A stretch of DNA of 64,000 nucleotides from Episyrphus balteatus (GCF_945859705.1 NC_079135.1:30801679-30865678); one strand, 5' to 3'; positions 46,561 to 59,767 are shown, counted from the first letter of the stretch. Notes: generated by a model from the letters alone, not told the origin. Numbers and translations are program-made.

Positions 46561-48300
46561 TTTTTAAACTAGTGAATAATATGGACGTAAGTGTCAAAAT
46601 TGGTGGTTTTAACCCTAACTTTAATGTGATTGACACACGGCATAAACAAATTTTATTTCAAATTTTTTTGGGAGTCAATAATATATCATCATCATCTGAA
46701 GTCAGAAAAAATTGATCAGCTCCCGTGTTTGAAATTATTACCATTTCAAAATGCAAAACAGGTTTTTTTTGTGACTACTTTGAAGATTATTCTTTTATGT
46801 AAGGAAAGTTGGTTGAATATAAATCGTAACGGTTTCTATAAACATTTCGTTTTCATTCTTTCAAGACCCCTGTTTATCTTTCAGACGTGTTTTTTTTAAA
46901 ATTGTATTTCCTTATTTCGGTCAATTTCTTAGATTACTGCCCCCCCCCCCCCCATTTATTAGAAGAGATAAGGGTGAAATACATACCTGTTATTGACCAA
47001 CTTACATGATCTCTCTTTTTCGTGTCTATGAAAAAAAAGTTACCTATATTACATATCGTCGCTTTTAAGGCAAAGTCGGAATTTTCGAATTTTCAGGAGA
47101 GACATTTAAAGTTTTTTGAATCATTAAACAATGATTTTCGTTGTCAATAAAAAATAAAACTCAAAAGTTATAAACACTGAAAAATTGCATTTTTTTGCTA
47201 TGAGATGGTATACCTACTAAGTTTTATAGAAAACGCAATATTAAAAAAAAAATAGTTTGGAGTTATGCCGTTTTTCGAAAAAAATGGAACTATTTTCGAA
47301 ATTGTTTTTTTTTCTGACTCTATGGAAAAAGTGCCGATTTGCACGTTATTAAAAGACAAAACTAAAAATATAAAAATATTACCTTTATTATTTTACGTCA
47401 ATTTTATTAATTTAATAACGAAAAAGATACAAAAAATGTGATTTTTCTAGCATATATGTACAAAAACATAAACAAAAACTTATTTAAATTCATCTTTTTA
47501 ACTCAGTTATAGAACCAGACTTACGAACAGTTTAATACGACAAAAAAGCCGAAATGATGAAACAATCTTTCCGGGTTGCTCTTTTTTTATGTGACGTTTT
47601 CTTAGTTGTGCCGTTTTCTTCGAAAACACAAAACCAATCCTATCTACGTTTAAGTCACAACTAAACGCCATTAATGTATACAAAATGACAGGGATATTTG
47701 TGAAAATTAACGATGGCACTTTTTCATAACGTGGGAACTAGAAGAAGTAGAAAAGCGCTGATTACACAGAAAAATTGAGTAATGACAAATTTCGACTTAT
47801 GACACTTTGACTTGAAAGTGACGATATGTCTTGCTTAAACATATTAAACTGGACTGTTTTTTAAGTTCCGTATTTTTAAAATTGAAAATAGCATGATCTT
47901 CAAAAGTTTACCAAACTATATTGGAAATTTGATGTTCTACCTATAACTTTATGGTGACAAAAAATTATGTTACTTTCCCCGGGACTGAGAAATTAAAAAA
48001 AAAATTAAAAAATAAACAAAATAACATAAAGTCAAAAATAAATTTCGCATAAAAAAAAAATTGTAGATATGTACAAAAAGAAAAAATTATATTTTCTTCA
48101 ACTTTGGTCCAACAACTTTTTCGGTTTAACTAGGTATATAATAGTTTCGGAGATATATGGCTTTCCAAAAACCAGGACATGATCTTTTCTAACACCATTC
48201 TTTCAGATCTGTAAAAATCATCGTATTTAAATTGAATGAAAATTATAAAAAAATTAAACAGATATTAGTAGCATTAAAAATAGGAGCGCATTTGTTTCAG
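46561..48300. other. A+T-rich; one run of 14 C
   Basis: A run of 14 C lies at 46940-46953, unusual in this A+T-rich setting and prone to assembly or length error. Elsewhere there are only A/T runs and no paired ends. Open frames below 90 codons are not called. Confidence 0.4.
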
Positions 48301-48304
48301 TCAA

Positions 48305-48600
48305 ATTTAATGATAAATTGTTGCGTAAAATTTAATTTCGTAGGCTTCCAACAGTAGATTTTTATTTATATTATATATCTAAAAAGTGCAATTCCAGTTT
48401 GCTCAGAACAGTGAAAACATTTTGAAAGAATACATTTTTTTAAATGTTATCTTTTGCCAGTAATTGCAGCCTTTGAAAACAAAATTTTTGGTGTAAGTAT
48501 AGTTAGCTGAAAAGTGAGTTTTCAAAACCGAAAAAATCTGCAATGGTTGCAGAAATTGAAGTAACCTATAGACCAGTGCCGATGCCTTCAAAAACATTAA
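48305..48600. repeat. Dispersed repeat, copy 2 (relative of 38840-39420)
   Basis: TTGCGTAAAATTTAATTTCGTAG, CCAGTTTGCTCAGA, ACATTTTGAAAGAA and CTTTTGCCAGTAATTGCAG match the first copy in order. GAAGTAACCTA near 48559 has a counterpart near 39138. Similarity stops close to the start of the palindrome at 48612, which probably inserted into, or next to, this copy. Confidence 0.65.
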
Positions 48601-48611
48601 AAAGTACAAAC

Positions 48612-49939
48612 AAATCATAGTAGGATGAAACCCATTGGAAAAGGAGGGAAATATGATAAGAATGAAAGGAAAAATAAATTACGGGCGAGCCGAGTTCGGG
48701 AAGTGGGTGGGTTGAGTTTTTAATGGTAAAAAATGGTATATCTCGATTTCCGGCAAAACTACAAGTCTTATAGAAAAAAAAAGTATAACAAAGTTGTAGG
48801 TAATAAAAAGATCTACAACTTTTGTATCAACAATTTTTTCACATAACCTCAAAATTTATGTGAAAAATTCAAAAAACCGAGTTTTTGGTTTTTTATTTTT
48901 ATCTTTTTCAAAAACAAAAATTTTTCTACGAAATTTGGTGAAAACTTAACTTATTATGTCCCAAATACACTGTAATTTATTTGATTTAAAATATTAATTT
49001 GTTCACCTTATTTTGACTTAATACCAAAAAAACACCCTAATTTTCAATCGAAAATTCACGTGTCAAAATATCAGCTTTTTTCAAAAAGTCGGTGGGCATT
49101 TCGTTTGTTAAAATGTCTATTTTCTGATGGTGTAAAAAAAATTTACATTAGTATACTATAGAACATGTTTTAGTAAAATGCAAAAAATGAAAAAAGCTGG
49201 AATTCGAAAATTTTTTTTTATCATTGTTTACAATTTTGGCCTATTTATTCAAATTTACACTTTAATTACTCAAAAAACATAGGATTTCATGTAATATTGA
49301 TTAATGTTACTGTTTTTGAGTAATTTAAGTGTAAATTTTAATAAATAGTCCAAAATTTTAAATAGTGATAAAAAAAATTTCGAATTCAAGCTTTTTGCTT
49401 TTACCGAGAACATGTACTATAGTATACTAATGTAAATTTTTGTTTACACTATTGGAAAGTAGAGATTTTAACGAACAAAATACCCACCGATTTTTTGAAA
49501 AAAGCTGATATTTTGACACATGAATGTTCGATTGAAAAGTAGGGTGTTTTTTTGGTATTAAGAAAAAAAAAGGGTTAAAAATAAATATTTTAAATCAAAT
49601 AAATTACAGTGTATTTGAGATATAATAAAAATTTCGTTTTTGAAAAAGATAAAAATAAAAAACCAAAAACTCTGTTTTTTGAATTTTTCACATAAATTTT
49701 GAGGTTATGTGAAAAAATTGTTGATACAAAAGTTGTAGATCTTTTTATTACCTACAACTTTGCCACACATTTTTTTTCTATAGAATTTGTAGTTTTGCCG
49801 GAAATCGAGATATACCATTTTTTACCATTAAAAACTCAACCCACCCACTTCCCGAACTCGGCTCGCCCGTAATTTATTTTTCCTTTAATTTTCATCACAT
49901 TCACCTAATTTTCCAATGGGTTTCATTCTACTATGATTT
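48612..49939. mobile_element. 1.33 kb palindromic element
   Basis: AAATCATAGTAGGATGAAAC at the left is mirrored by GTTTCATTCTACTATGATTT at the right. The arms run through CGGGCGAGCCGAGTTCGGGA and its complement to a centre near 49280-49307, with a spacer of under 30 bases. Arm similarity is high but lower than at 43609-44947, with scattered substitutions and indels, so it is older. No TSD is clear; faint pairing (GACCAGTGCCGATG with ATCGACCCTGGT) may extend the ends to about 48575 and 49972. No coding potential is seen. Confidence 0.85.
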
Positions 49940-52900
49940 TTTTTGGTTTCAAAAATTATCGACCCTGGTGTATTAGCATTTAAAGCTACAATTGCTTTTT
50001 TTTTAATTTTAATTGATCTTCTTTGTTTTTCTGTGTATTTAAAACAAAAGTATGGAATAATGCATACAACTACTTGCCAATGTTCAAATTTTTATAAGAA
50101 CGTTATAAAGTAATATTTAGGAATCCAATGCAACAAAAAAAAGCATTTTAAAATTTCTTTATAAAAAGATGACCAATTTTCCCGATTGTGATTTGTGAAG
50201 CTAGAATCACAGTTGCGTGAGTGTCTATCCACATCCAGATCCACAAAACACTCAGTCACACTCTTGTGAGTGTCAGATCAGAATCCAATTAAACCATGGA
50301 TTATTCTAGCTAAGCTTCGCGGAAAATCTGTTCAGCTTCGTGTTGACAAAAGGATTGTATTTATTTATTCGAGCGTGAGATGATTCCCATTGTGTGTGCC
50401 AAAATAATTGCTGTCGAGTTAGATTGTTGTAAAAACCCAACCCACAATATACCTACCTATCCGCGCCACTCGTAAGGGTGGTATTTTGACAACTTTCATA
50501 CAAAAAAAAAATATGTATATGAAAAACATGAAAACAATTTGAATGACAAAAAACAAATACCAACAAGACAAAAACCAAAAAAAAAACATACATTTTCCCA
50601 TCAACTATACTCATTGATGGAGAGATGGAGAGACTTCATCGCTCAACGTTCAACTTCATACCTTCATAATCCAAATGTCATTCAATTAATGTCACGCACC
50701 TCTGTAATTCTGTGTTGAATGAGAACTACAGCATTGTGTGATCGCCTAAGAATGTTAGTGATGGCAAATCAATTTTTTCTTACGCGAAATGACTTAACTT
50801 AACATTGCAACGCGACACAAATGACTATGTCAATGGACACACCGGGTACATCGGAGAGCCTTGCTCGTCGTCGTCGTGCCATTGCGACATCAATCCGTGA
50901 TTTTCAATGGGAATTTTCTGTGTGTTTTTTTGCAAGGCCCCCGCCCTCCCGGGCCTCGCGTATTAACAAGAATTTTCTCAATGACGAAACATGAAAACAA
51001 AATGTTTTCTTTTTTTTTTCGTTGTTGTTGTAGTTTTTCTGTCTTCTCTCTTCATAAAAGTTGGTAGGCTTACGATGTTGCCAAAGTCTCATAGGGATGG
51101 TTTTACGTCAGCTTTTTCAAAACGAGGTTTTTGTGTCCATTTTTATGAGTGACTATAAAGTTGTGAGATGGAGGGTTGAAGATGGCTGAAGGGAAGTAGG
51201 CTCACACAAAATGTATACAAAAAGTGTATATAAAGATACTTTTCGGTATAGAATTGGTTGTACAAAAATAAAACTGTGTATTTTTTTAAAAACAATAAGA
51301 AAGTGGTTTTTTTTTTGTCTTAATTCTACTTGTATCTTGTGTTGTTTTTTTGTGAATTTTTTTATTTTTTTTTTGAGAATCAGAGCAAAAATAATCCGGT
51401 GGCCAGAGCCGTTGACGACGACTTCACAAAACAACTATGATGATGATGATGACGACGATGGACGGCAACAAAATGCGAGACAACGAAAAACGTCGAGGAC
51501 GGCATAATACAAAAAAAAAAAGAAAAAATAACAAAAATAAGAAGAAGAAGGAGAAAAAAAAACTTTTGTAACATGATTTAATGACATGAATTATTTATGA
51601 CTTCGCTGTCAATCAAAAACGACGATTCTGCTATGACGAGGACGCGACGAGGACCATGCTAGCAACTAAACAAAAAAAAAAAATAAAAAATAAATAAAAA
51701 TCATCCAAAGAACATAAGAAAAAATAAAAGAAATATCCACCACAACGAGTCTTGTGGAAAAGATGATTGCGTTGATCCCAACTACGGGCGCGATTGTCGT
51801 TCAAAGTTGGGAAGTGATGATGTGCACCTCTCCAAACTAAAAGAACCGCATCCGAAAATCTTCTTTTAGTAAGTCTCAGGTCTTGTAAGAATTTTTTATT
51901 TGTGCCTTTTGGAAACATATTTTCATTCACTTAAGTTAAATTGTTACTAAAAAAATCTGTAAGTATTTTAGAACTTGACTTGGAGCTATTTTGAAAAGAA
52001 CGTTGATGGCGAAAAGCTTAATAGTTTATATAATAGCGATTAGAGTTTGAATTGTTAACGGATGCCATCTAAATTAAATTTAAAAATTCAAGATTCAATT
52101 ATTTTTGAGTCATCGTACCAACAAAAGTATCAGATCATGGAAAAATTCCACTTGAGTAACTTTCTTAAAATTAATTTAAAATTTTTTCCCGATCTCAAAT
52201 TTTATTTTATAGTAACTTATGTTACCAAGCCATATACCTACAACTCTTTTCAAATATCCTCAGTGTATGGGGTTTTCAGAAAAGCATGGTCAAAATTAGG
52301 CCCCCTTAATAAAATTCTATGTAAAGGAAATATGATAGACACAATGTAGAAATAAAAAACATCAATAACTAGTTAAGAATATCTTTTAGTGTTGCTGCTT
52401 TTTAAAATTATTTTTGAGGTTTTTAACCCCTTGTAGCCCCATGTGACATTTCTGTAACAAACCGAAAAAGGTCGAACAAAAGCTGTACAAACTATTTTTT
52501 TTTTCTTTTGAAGCCATATTTCTAATAAATGGCACCAATAGTTTTTTATTGGCAGTGTTGAAAGTTGGATTTTTTTTTTAAATAAGCAAATTTGTGTGAA
52601 AACTACAAAATGCAGAAAAAAATATTTTTTGTGGATAAACCAACGGGGCTTAGTTTTTGGATTTTAGGAAAGTGCCTAAAAATAAATATTAGATAGTTTT
52701 TTGTTTGAATTCTTGCATTTATGTATAAAAATAAATTATTTAAACTTATTTTTATAATGAATTTATTGAATTTATAAAAAATATGTGTTTTATTATAGAT
52801 AAAGGCCAATCAAAGGCTTGAATTTATAAGAGTGAATCAAAATACACAAAAAAGGCAAATTGAGTGATTTTTATTAAAAATTCTATGAGCGGATCTCGGT

Positions 52901-53150
52901 TTAAATTGTTCAAATGACAGGAGCTGATTTTTCTGAAATGTTTTCAAAAAGAAGTCAATGTGTTTTCGACAAATTTGTTTATTGAAACAGCAGACTTGTG
53001 ACAGGGTCCGTTTTTCTTTGGTGAAATAATTCAATAATGCATTGATTGTCCAAAGCTGCATTCTCACGGTTTATATTCTCTTTGCTACGAGTGAAGCTAT
53101 TTTGTCACCCTTTGGAGTTAAGATTTCGGGAGATTCCCAAGATGAAGATT
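49940..53150. other. Mostly unassigned; more even block at 50200-51900
   Basis: 50200-51900 is less A+T-rich, with CTCGTCGTCGTCGTGCC near 50863, a G/C-rich CCCCCGCCCTCCCGGGCCTC near 50939, (ATG)5 at 51437-51451 and AAGAAGAAGGAG near 51541. It has no paired ends. 52060-53130 is A+T-rich. An ATG-started open frame of 95 codons at 52062-52349 has no family resemblance and is left uncalled. Confidence 0.35.
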
Positions 53151-53169
53151 GAAACTTTTTATTTACCAA

Positions 53170-53500
53170 AATTGTAAAGGTTGTTTTTCTCAAAAAACGG
53201 CTGTAACGATTTTCATTTAAAATACTAGTTTTGTGGCACATAAAGTCTTACATTTGAAATAAAAATAATTTTTTTGGAACCATTATTAACGGTACCCACC
53301 ATAAAACCGTTTTCTCGATTTTTGACTTTCTCGTTAAGCATTTAAACGATTTCAACGAGCTTTTATATCAAAAAGACAGTTTGACAGTTTTTGACAGTTT
53401 TTAAAAAGTGGCGGGAAAGAGGATTGGGTGGAAAAAGGGGAAAAATGCCTTTACGTTGTATATGATATAAGAAAATCCTAAAATGAAGTAAAAAAATTGT
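53170..53500. repeat. Dispersed repeat with CGGCTGTAACGATTTTCA, copy 1
   Basis: CGGCTGTAACGATTTTCA near 53201, ACGGTACCCACC near 53290, AACCGTTTTCTCGATTTTTG and GACTTTCTCG near 53325 all have counterparts at 63025-63260 on the opposite strand. Their order is changed there. Short tandem GACAGTTTTTGACAGTTTTT occurs near 53382. No coding potential is seen. Confidence 0.6.
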
Positions 53501-54950
53501 CAAGAATAGTAGTGTTATGAGAATTTCAACTTCTATGATTTTCGGAGCTTGTCTTTAAATAAAACTGTGGCAGGTGATTTTTTCAAAACGGATTAATGAA
53601 TTTTCTTGAGATTTTGTTAAAGTATGTAGAAAAATAATTCAGTTATTATTCAAAATGGCATACCAATTTTTTTTGAAAAATTTTCGAAAAAAAAATATTT
53701 TTTTTAAAACGACTACAACAATTTTCAAAAAAAACAAAAATTCTTTGCTATACAAGAAATTAAATGGAATTAATTAAATGGAGATTAAAACCATTTAAAA
53801 AAGGTGTTTTCGTACACTGTTAAAAATTTCGACCAGTTAAAATTTCAAAAAAGTTTAACAAAACAAAGCATTCAAACACACTTGTAGTTGTAGGTGATCG
53901 AAGAAGGTTAAAAGTTAATGTGGGTCCAAATAATAATTTAGCAGTGACTAAAATTGAAATCATTTTAAGTCAAAGAATGATATAACTTAGTATACAGACC
54001 TCAAAGAAGGTAAGTGAGTTATGCTGAAACAAATGGAAACTGAAATATGTAGGATTTAACAAAAGTACGGTGAATGGGATTATATTCCCAAATTCGAATT
54101 TTCTTACTGTCAATAGGCGCCACAAAAACTATAGGTACATTGAGTTTTAATTACGTTCTTATGTGCATACGCCACTCATCTTTTCTCATTAATAATAAAA
54201 TGAAACTGCATTAGCTGTGGACACTTACTTACCAATAGGTACATCTTCTCATAAAATATAATTTGTTCCTTTTTTTTTCTAAAATTTACATATAAAAGTC
54301 ATATCAAAGGTTCTTTGTAATAACAACATCCTAGCATTTCCTTTTACCATTATCTCAACTTCCTTAAATATTATCCCAAGTACAAGTCGCACACTACTGT
54401 CGTCACCGCACTTATGACAAAATTAAAAAAAAATAATAAAAACCAAAAGAAAAACCATGCTCCATGCAACCGCTTGAAAGTGTACCAAAACCTAATGCGT
54501 GGAACATAAAATCCAATTTATATTCAAAAAGGTGTAAAAAGAATAAAAAAAAGAGAAAAAAAAAAACAAAGTCAAAAAATATAAAAAAAAAATAAAAGAA
54601 GACTAAATTGTCATGAAATGGAATTTCCAATCTTCTTGAAAAGGGGACAAAGAATTAAAAATAAAAATCCTTCCTTCTCTTCTTCATCAAACAAAAAAAA
54701 AAAGTAAAAAAAAAAGTTTTCAATTCCATTAGCAAAAAAGTTAAAAAAAAAAAATAAAAAAAACACACCAAAGAGAGGGGAAATCTGCATCCTTGCTATG
54801 AAAAATTAAAATCTTCCTTTTTTTCTCATCTCTTTTGCTGTATCTATCTCCTTGCATCTTCAAAGAACGAGAAATATAAGGTATCCTTCTGAAAAGCGTG
54901 CTTAACACACGAACAACATTTCGAAATCACCACCTTCTTTTTTTAAGGGT
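53501..54950. other. A+T-rich spacer
   Basis: No recognised genes or paired repeats. The stretch 54420-54770 is dominated by A-rich simple sequence interrupted by short words. A phenylalanine-rich frame on its minus strand is compositional. Confidence 0.4.
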
Positions 54951-56470
54951 TAAATGCAATTGTGCACCTGCCATAATGGTCCATACAAGCTACGATGAAA
55001 TCCACCTCACAAGGATTCTTAAAATCGTCCTTAAGTAAAACATGGATGCAGAAAATAGGAGGAGCGCAATAAAGCATTCGTTTTGCAATATGCCATCCCA
55101 AAAGTCCCTACAGCGCAGCACTCTAAAAGAGATGACGTGATGCAGGATCACTGCTGGAAATGGAAAGCTTATACTATCCTAGAAAAACCAAAACGAAACG
55201 AAAAAAAACCTAAGATACCGCCTATAACGGTTTTATTCTTTCATTTCCCTAACTGACAATTTCCAATCAAAAAAAAGTTTCGACTATTTCTATAGTGCTG
55301 AGGAACGATGGGAGCGCAGCCCCTCCCCATGATGTCCTTAATGTTGCTCGTATGGCGCGCATAAACATCAAGGCCGAAAGTTAGTCGAAAGAACAATCGG
55401 AAGCTATCGGTTGGTTGTTTTCTCGAGAAGAAATTTTCATGTGCGCATATCTCATAACTAGATACAGATATGGCTACAGGACGAGGAAGGATATCCTTAT
55501 CCACCTACGCTATGGCTCCGGCAGCAGCATCCTATATGTACTATAGGCTCCATACATAGCGCCGTTTGTTTGTGTCATCCGCACACGTTTGATGGTGCCA
55601 GCAAATCAACGCCCCATTTATAGCTACTGGGTACTTTACTTGGAGTCCTTTTTCTCGTTTTGTTTTTTTGCTAAATGTCCTTCCACCCTCATGATGGGGA
55701 GCACCATCGTCACCGCTGCTGCCGAAGGAAGCTTTCACATTTTCCATCCGACTGTGCTGGAACGTGTTTATCATTTTTTTTTTGTTTTAGGTTATGATTT
55801 TCTGATGCTGTTGTTGTTTTTCTGTTATATTTGTAATTTTTTTGTACTCACAACAAGGATATGGTTTATTTTTCACCACTCCTTCGCCTACTTCGGTGCC
55901 AAAACGGGTCGATTCGATTTTTTCCCACACAAAAGAGCTTTTTTCGATTGGCTTTTGGCATCGAGCATCCTATTTTCACCCCTATTTCGATTAAAATCGA
56001 AATTTCATAGTTGTATCCTGTGAACCTTTTTTTTTGGTTTTATTTTTTTTTTTGCTTCCATCTCGGTATTGTCTACAGTTTTTTTTATTTGGGTCCTTTT
56101 TTTTGTACGTATTTTTTTTCGAGAAATAAGGCGTTTTTTAATGTGAATAGGGCGGAGTCAAAGCTCCTTTTATTGTTGATGAATAGGAACTTTGTTTTTA
56201 GCCTCTCTCTCCATTTGTATATCAGTTTAACTTATATGTATATGGATATTGGATCAGGTTGTGTTCTTTGGGTGTGCGGAATGATATTTCATTTCGACAA
56301 ATAAAAACAACACAGAGTAAAAATGTGAAACACATAAGACAAAGTAGGTACCCTATAGAAAGAGATTCACTTGGTCCTTTTTTGTTTTTGAAAATTCAGC
56401 ATCCTTTTTCATGTTGTTTTTATTTACCTACTCTCATGTTACTTTTTTTTGTTGTTATTATATTTTGGTG
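54951..56470. other. More even-composition block, possibly single-copy
   Basis: From 54950 to about 55770 the A+T bias is clearly weaker, with words such as GGGAGCGCAGCCCCTCCCC near 55311 and ATGGCGCGCATAAAC near 55353. No TIR or tandem repeat was found. Open frames of 77-144 codons overlap on both strands. The longest (55589-56023, plus) begins TTG-ATG and becomes a T-rich, Phe-rich tail, which argues against a gene. Regulatory or conserved non-coding DNA is possible. Confidence 0.35.
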
Positions 56471-57705
56471 ACATTATGTCATATGCATACGTTAGGTTAG
56501 TTAGTTTTTTATTTTCTTATTTTTTTTTTTTAGTTTTTAAATATTTAAGGATTTAATTTTACTTTTGGATACGAGTTTGGTAGATAGAAAGATAAATTTT
56601 CATATTCATAGAATTTTGTGCACTTAGAATTATTCGTTTTGGGAAAAAGGTACCTCTACCTCGTTATAGAAAGACTTTGGTATAGTGGAAGCACAAAAGT
56701 GCAATCATGATTAAGTAAGGTACGCTAGCTATACGATATTTTAACTTTATTTACATTAATTCGTATAGGTAGGTACCTACCAAGGTGACGGTTAAGTAAA
56801 TTGGTATAGCGTTGTTGTTACTTACTTCATACTTTGCCCTTATAAAAATAGAATTCAGCTAAATTCAATAGTCTGACAGAAGGCCTTTTTAGTTTTCCCG
56901 ATCTTATTTTAAATTGAAGCTCATACTTAATATTTCGCTGCAAAATAGCTTTCTCATTTGACTAATGTAAAGATTATCAGATAACAATATTACCAATAAT
57001 TTTTCAGAGTTAATTGATATTTTTCAAAAAAAAAATTTTAAAAATGTTCCACATACGCCACAGTGACCGTTTAAGTTTATTCTTTGAAAATTGATACCGA
57101 TGAGCAAAAAAATGGGCTTTATTGAAAGCCGAACGAATAACTCGAATTTTAAATGTTTATTTCATTAAAGAATATGCAAGAAAAGAGTGGATTGTCGAAG
57201 TAAAAGCTTTGGAATGTGAACTAACATCTTTTAAAAGATATATGTTTTCAACTTTTTGAAGTGAAAACTTCTTTAGTATCGTAGTGATTTGAAACAAGAT
57301 GAAACGAAAACGCGACACGACTTCAACTTGTTATAACTTTTTTGTTTTAATAGATAGATAAATGAAATTTGTACTGTAGATAGGTAATTAAATAAATTAT
57401 AATTGTACAAAATTTCAATTAATTTCATATTCAAAATTCGGAGATAACGGTAAAGAGATGTTCTTTTCCAACACACGTTATATCTCTTGATCTAGTGCAC
57501 ATACAAATTTGATTTAACTTTAATACGCATGCTGATAACATAACCTTTTATTTGATATATCACACATAACGTTACGTGCTCTACAAGTTACACAATCTTA
57601 AATTGAAACAAATTTTAAAATACCTCAAAACACCTGTGGAGATCTGTTGGCGATGACCAGCTACCAGTGTAGGAAGTACCGTAATCTCAGTCTGGAAATT
57701 CGCCA
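56471..57705. other. A+T-rich spacer
   Basis: No recognised elements. GTAGGTACCTACC (56767-56779) is a short palindromic word. Open frames are below 70 codons. Confidence 0.4.
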
Positions 57706-58095
57706 TGGTTGACTTTAAAAAATTCTAACTTCTCTTGTAGACATCTTTGAAATAAGATTTGTACATCATTATACAAGGTGAAACAATACGCTTTCACATG
57801 GTATAAAATTTTTTATAGGTAGTCAAACAAAAAAATTGATTTAATAGCATGAGAACATAAAAATAAATTTTTTTTTGCTTTTTTTTATGAAATTTCATCG
57901 AGTTCAAAAAATTCTAGCTCTTTTTGTAGATGTCTCATAGACCTGATCGATATATATATTTTGAGCTAAGACATTTTTCAGATGATATAAAATTTATATA
58001 GGTTGTCATATAAAAAAACATGGATTTCAAGGTGATAGAATAAAAATAGGTAGATTTTTTCTATTTTTTTCAAGAAAAATGATTTTTTAAGGTTT
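57706..58095. repeat. Diverged tandem duplication, period about 189 bp
   Basis: Two copies share the order AAAAAATTCTA-CT, TTGTAGA-TCT, a GATATAAAATTT-TATAGG-TGTCA-like segment, and AAAAATAGGTAGATTTTT or its relatives. The first starts near 57712 and the second near 57901. Substitutions are common. No coding potential is seen. Confidence 0.65.
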
Positions 58096-58490
58096 CACTT
58101 CTACCACGTGTGAATTGCACACATGATTTTTTTTTTTTTTTTACGATCGTTTAAACTTTTTATCGGCCGATTCGTTGAAGTGTCCAGCGCACCCTTCTAG
58201 AGGCAGATCTTAAGAGTAAAGAGTATCCACTGAAATATTAAATTGATAAGATTGAACAGTAGATTAGTTACAATTAAATGCTTAGTTACAATAATTGTAA
58301 TCTGAGTGTATTTTTTTTTTATTTTGAGCCAATTTTTTTTAAGTTCTGCTACATTTTTTGCTTGGATGTATAAAAATTAAACAACAAAATATTTTGTTTA
58401 GTTGAACTCACATTTATGTAAAATTTGTAACATTTCTATTTGATTTTTACTTCACTCAAGAGTATTTACCTACTTTTATTTCGTTTTTCC
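58096..58490. other. Spacer with an 18-T run
   Basis: A T run sits at about 58125-58142, and otherwise nothing was recognised. CTTCTACCACGTGTGAATTG near 58109 contains a CACGTG E-box, of no proven significance. Confidence 0.4.
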
Positions 58491-58492
58491 AC

Positions 58493-58548
58493 TTAGCCCT
58501 GATTTTTCAATCGTCAGTTATACTATCAGCAGAATAATGTCAATATAG
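58493..58548 (+). repeat. Truncated copy of the 29424-29542 miniature element
   Basis: TTAGCCCTGATTTTTCAATC, then GTCAGTTATACTATCA and GAATAATGTCAAT, match the complement of 29490-29545 with few differences. The opposite end was not found, so this is a half element. Confidence 0.7.
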
Positions 58549-59545
58549 AAAAATTGTCGCATTTTGTGTAAAAAAACAAAAAAAATTTAAATACAAACGA
58601 GAAAAATGGATATCTTTAGAGCTTCTGTAAAAATATTCGGTACCTCGTTTATTATTTCTCCCACTTGCGACGGAACAAAATTCGCGCCTGTTTAAAAAAT
58701 AAATGAAGTAGTTATATTTTTCGTTCAACTGTAAATTAGAAAAAAAATTCTTCGGTTCAAAGGAAAATTTAAAAACTCCTATTGTAAGCGTATGTACTTA
58801 GTGATTTTTTTCCTTGGGTAGATGAAAATTCAGGAATATTTAATATAATTATTATTTAAACTTTTATAAGGCAAACAAAATTAAGAAAACTTTTACTCTT
58901 TTTTTTTTAAATAATTTCGTTTATTTTAATATGTGACCAATATGTGTGTGCCTAACTCAATTTATATGTGTGGACTGTAAAAGTGGCGCAGCAGAAAACT
59001 TTTTCTTCCTGAAGTTTGGAGCTCAGCTCTTTCGTTTGTAGATTGAGATAATTATTTTTAGTAGTAATAGACTTTTTACCCAAAAGATTCAAATCTTTCG
59101 CCAAAATGTAGAATACATATTTAATAATAATAGTGCATTATTTCTTAACATATTTTTGACACTCAGCATTCATATAAAACTATAAAATAAAATGGTAAAA
59201 GTAATAAAACAAAAGTATAAGAAGTTTTTTTAGTACTAAAACTTTTATACAATTGAGTAAGAAAAACGTCTCTACATTTTCTAACGCCAAACATTTACAG
59301 GAACATTTCTTGGTATAATTCGTATATTTAAAAAAAATCTTTTTTTTTGAAAAATCGATTTTATAAAAATGGAGCATAATAAAAATACAAAATAAATTAC
59401 GTTTTGTAAAGAAAATGTTTGTAATTAGTTACCTAATAAACATATAAGTGGAGTTAGTCTTGTGTCATTTGATTTCAGAATGAACGAAAGTAAGTTACGC
59501 AGGAACCGTTTTCCACTAAAGTATTATATTTTATATTTGCATAGA
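58549..59545. other. A+T-rich spacer with a dispersed motif
   Basis: CTCAGCTCTTTCGTTT at 59022-59037 is the third direct copy of the motif also seen at 19521 and 29631. GATTTCAGAATGAACGAAAG near 59470 resembles the GGATTTCAGAATGA word at 30680 and 35536. Nothing else was recognised. Confidence 0.4.
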
Positions 59546-59547
59546 GC

Positions 59548-59767
59548 GGAATTTAGAGTCGTCACTCAAGTAAAAATTTTACTCAACTAAACATTTGCTC
59601 TTGCGTTTGTCCCACTTAAACTTCTCGTTGCGTTAAGAAAACCTAAAGGCTTCTTTGATTTTAGCTTTTGAATACCAACTGAGGAAATGTAAAGTAAATG
59701 CTTAGAAAATTCATCTCAGACTTTCGCTTGAAAAAAAATTTTACTTGAGTGACGACTCTGAATTTCC
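59548..59767. mobile_element. 220-bp miniature TIR element, GAGTCGTCACTCAAGTAAAA ends
   Basis: AGAGTCGTCACTCAAGTAAA at the left is matched by TTTACTTGAGTGACGACTCT at the right, and the outermost GGAATTT/AAATTCC also pair. A second copy begins at 63829 and runs off the window. The shared interior includes ACATTTG-TCTTGCG-TTG, GTTAAGAAAACCTA and CCAACTGAGGA. No TSD is certain. Small, hairpin-forming and non-coding. Confidence 0.85.

Noticed and set aside
52062..52349. ATG-started frame of 95 codons
   Set aside because: No domain, no neighbouring exon signals and no codon pattern that separates it from background; one such frame is expected by chance in 64 kb.
55589..56023. Open frame of 144 codons, Phe-rich
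   Set aside because: Starts TTG-ATG, overlaps open frames on the other strand and becomes T-run translation; no family resemblance.
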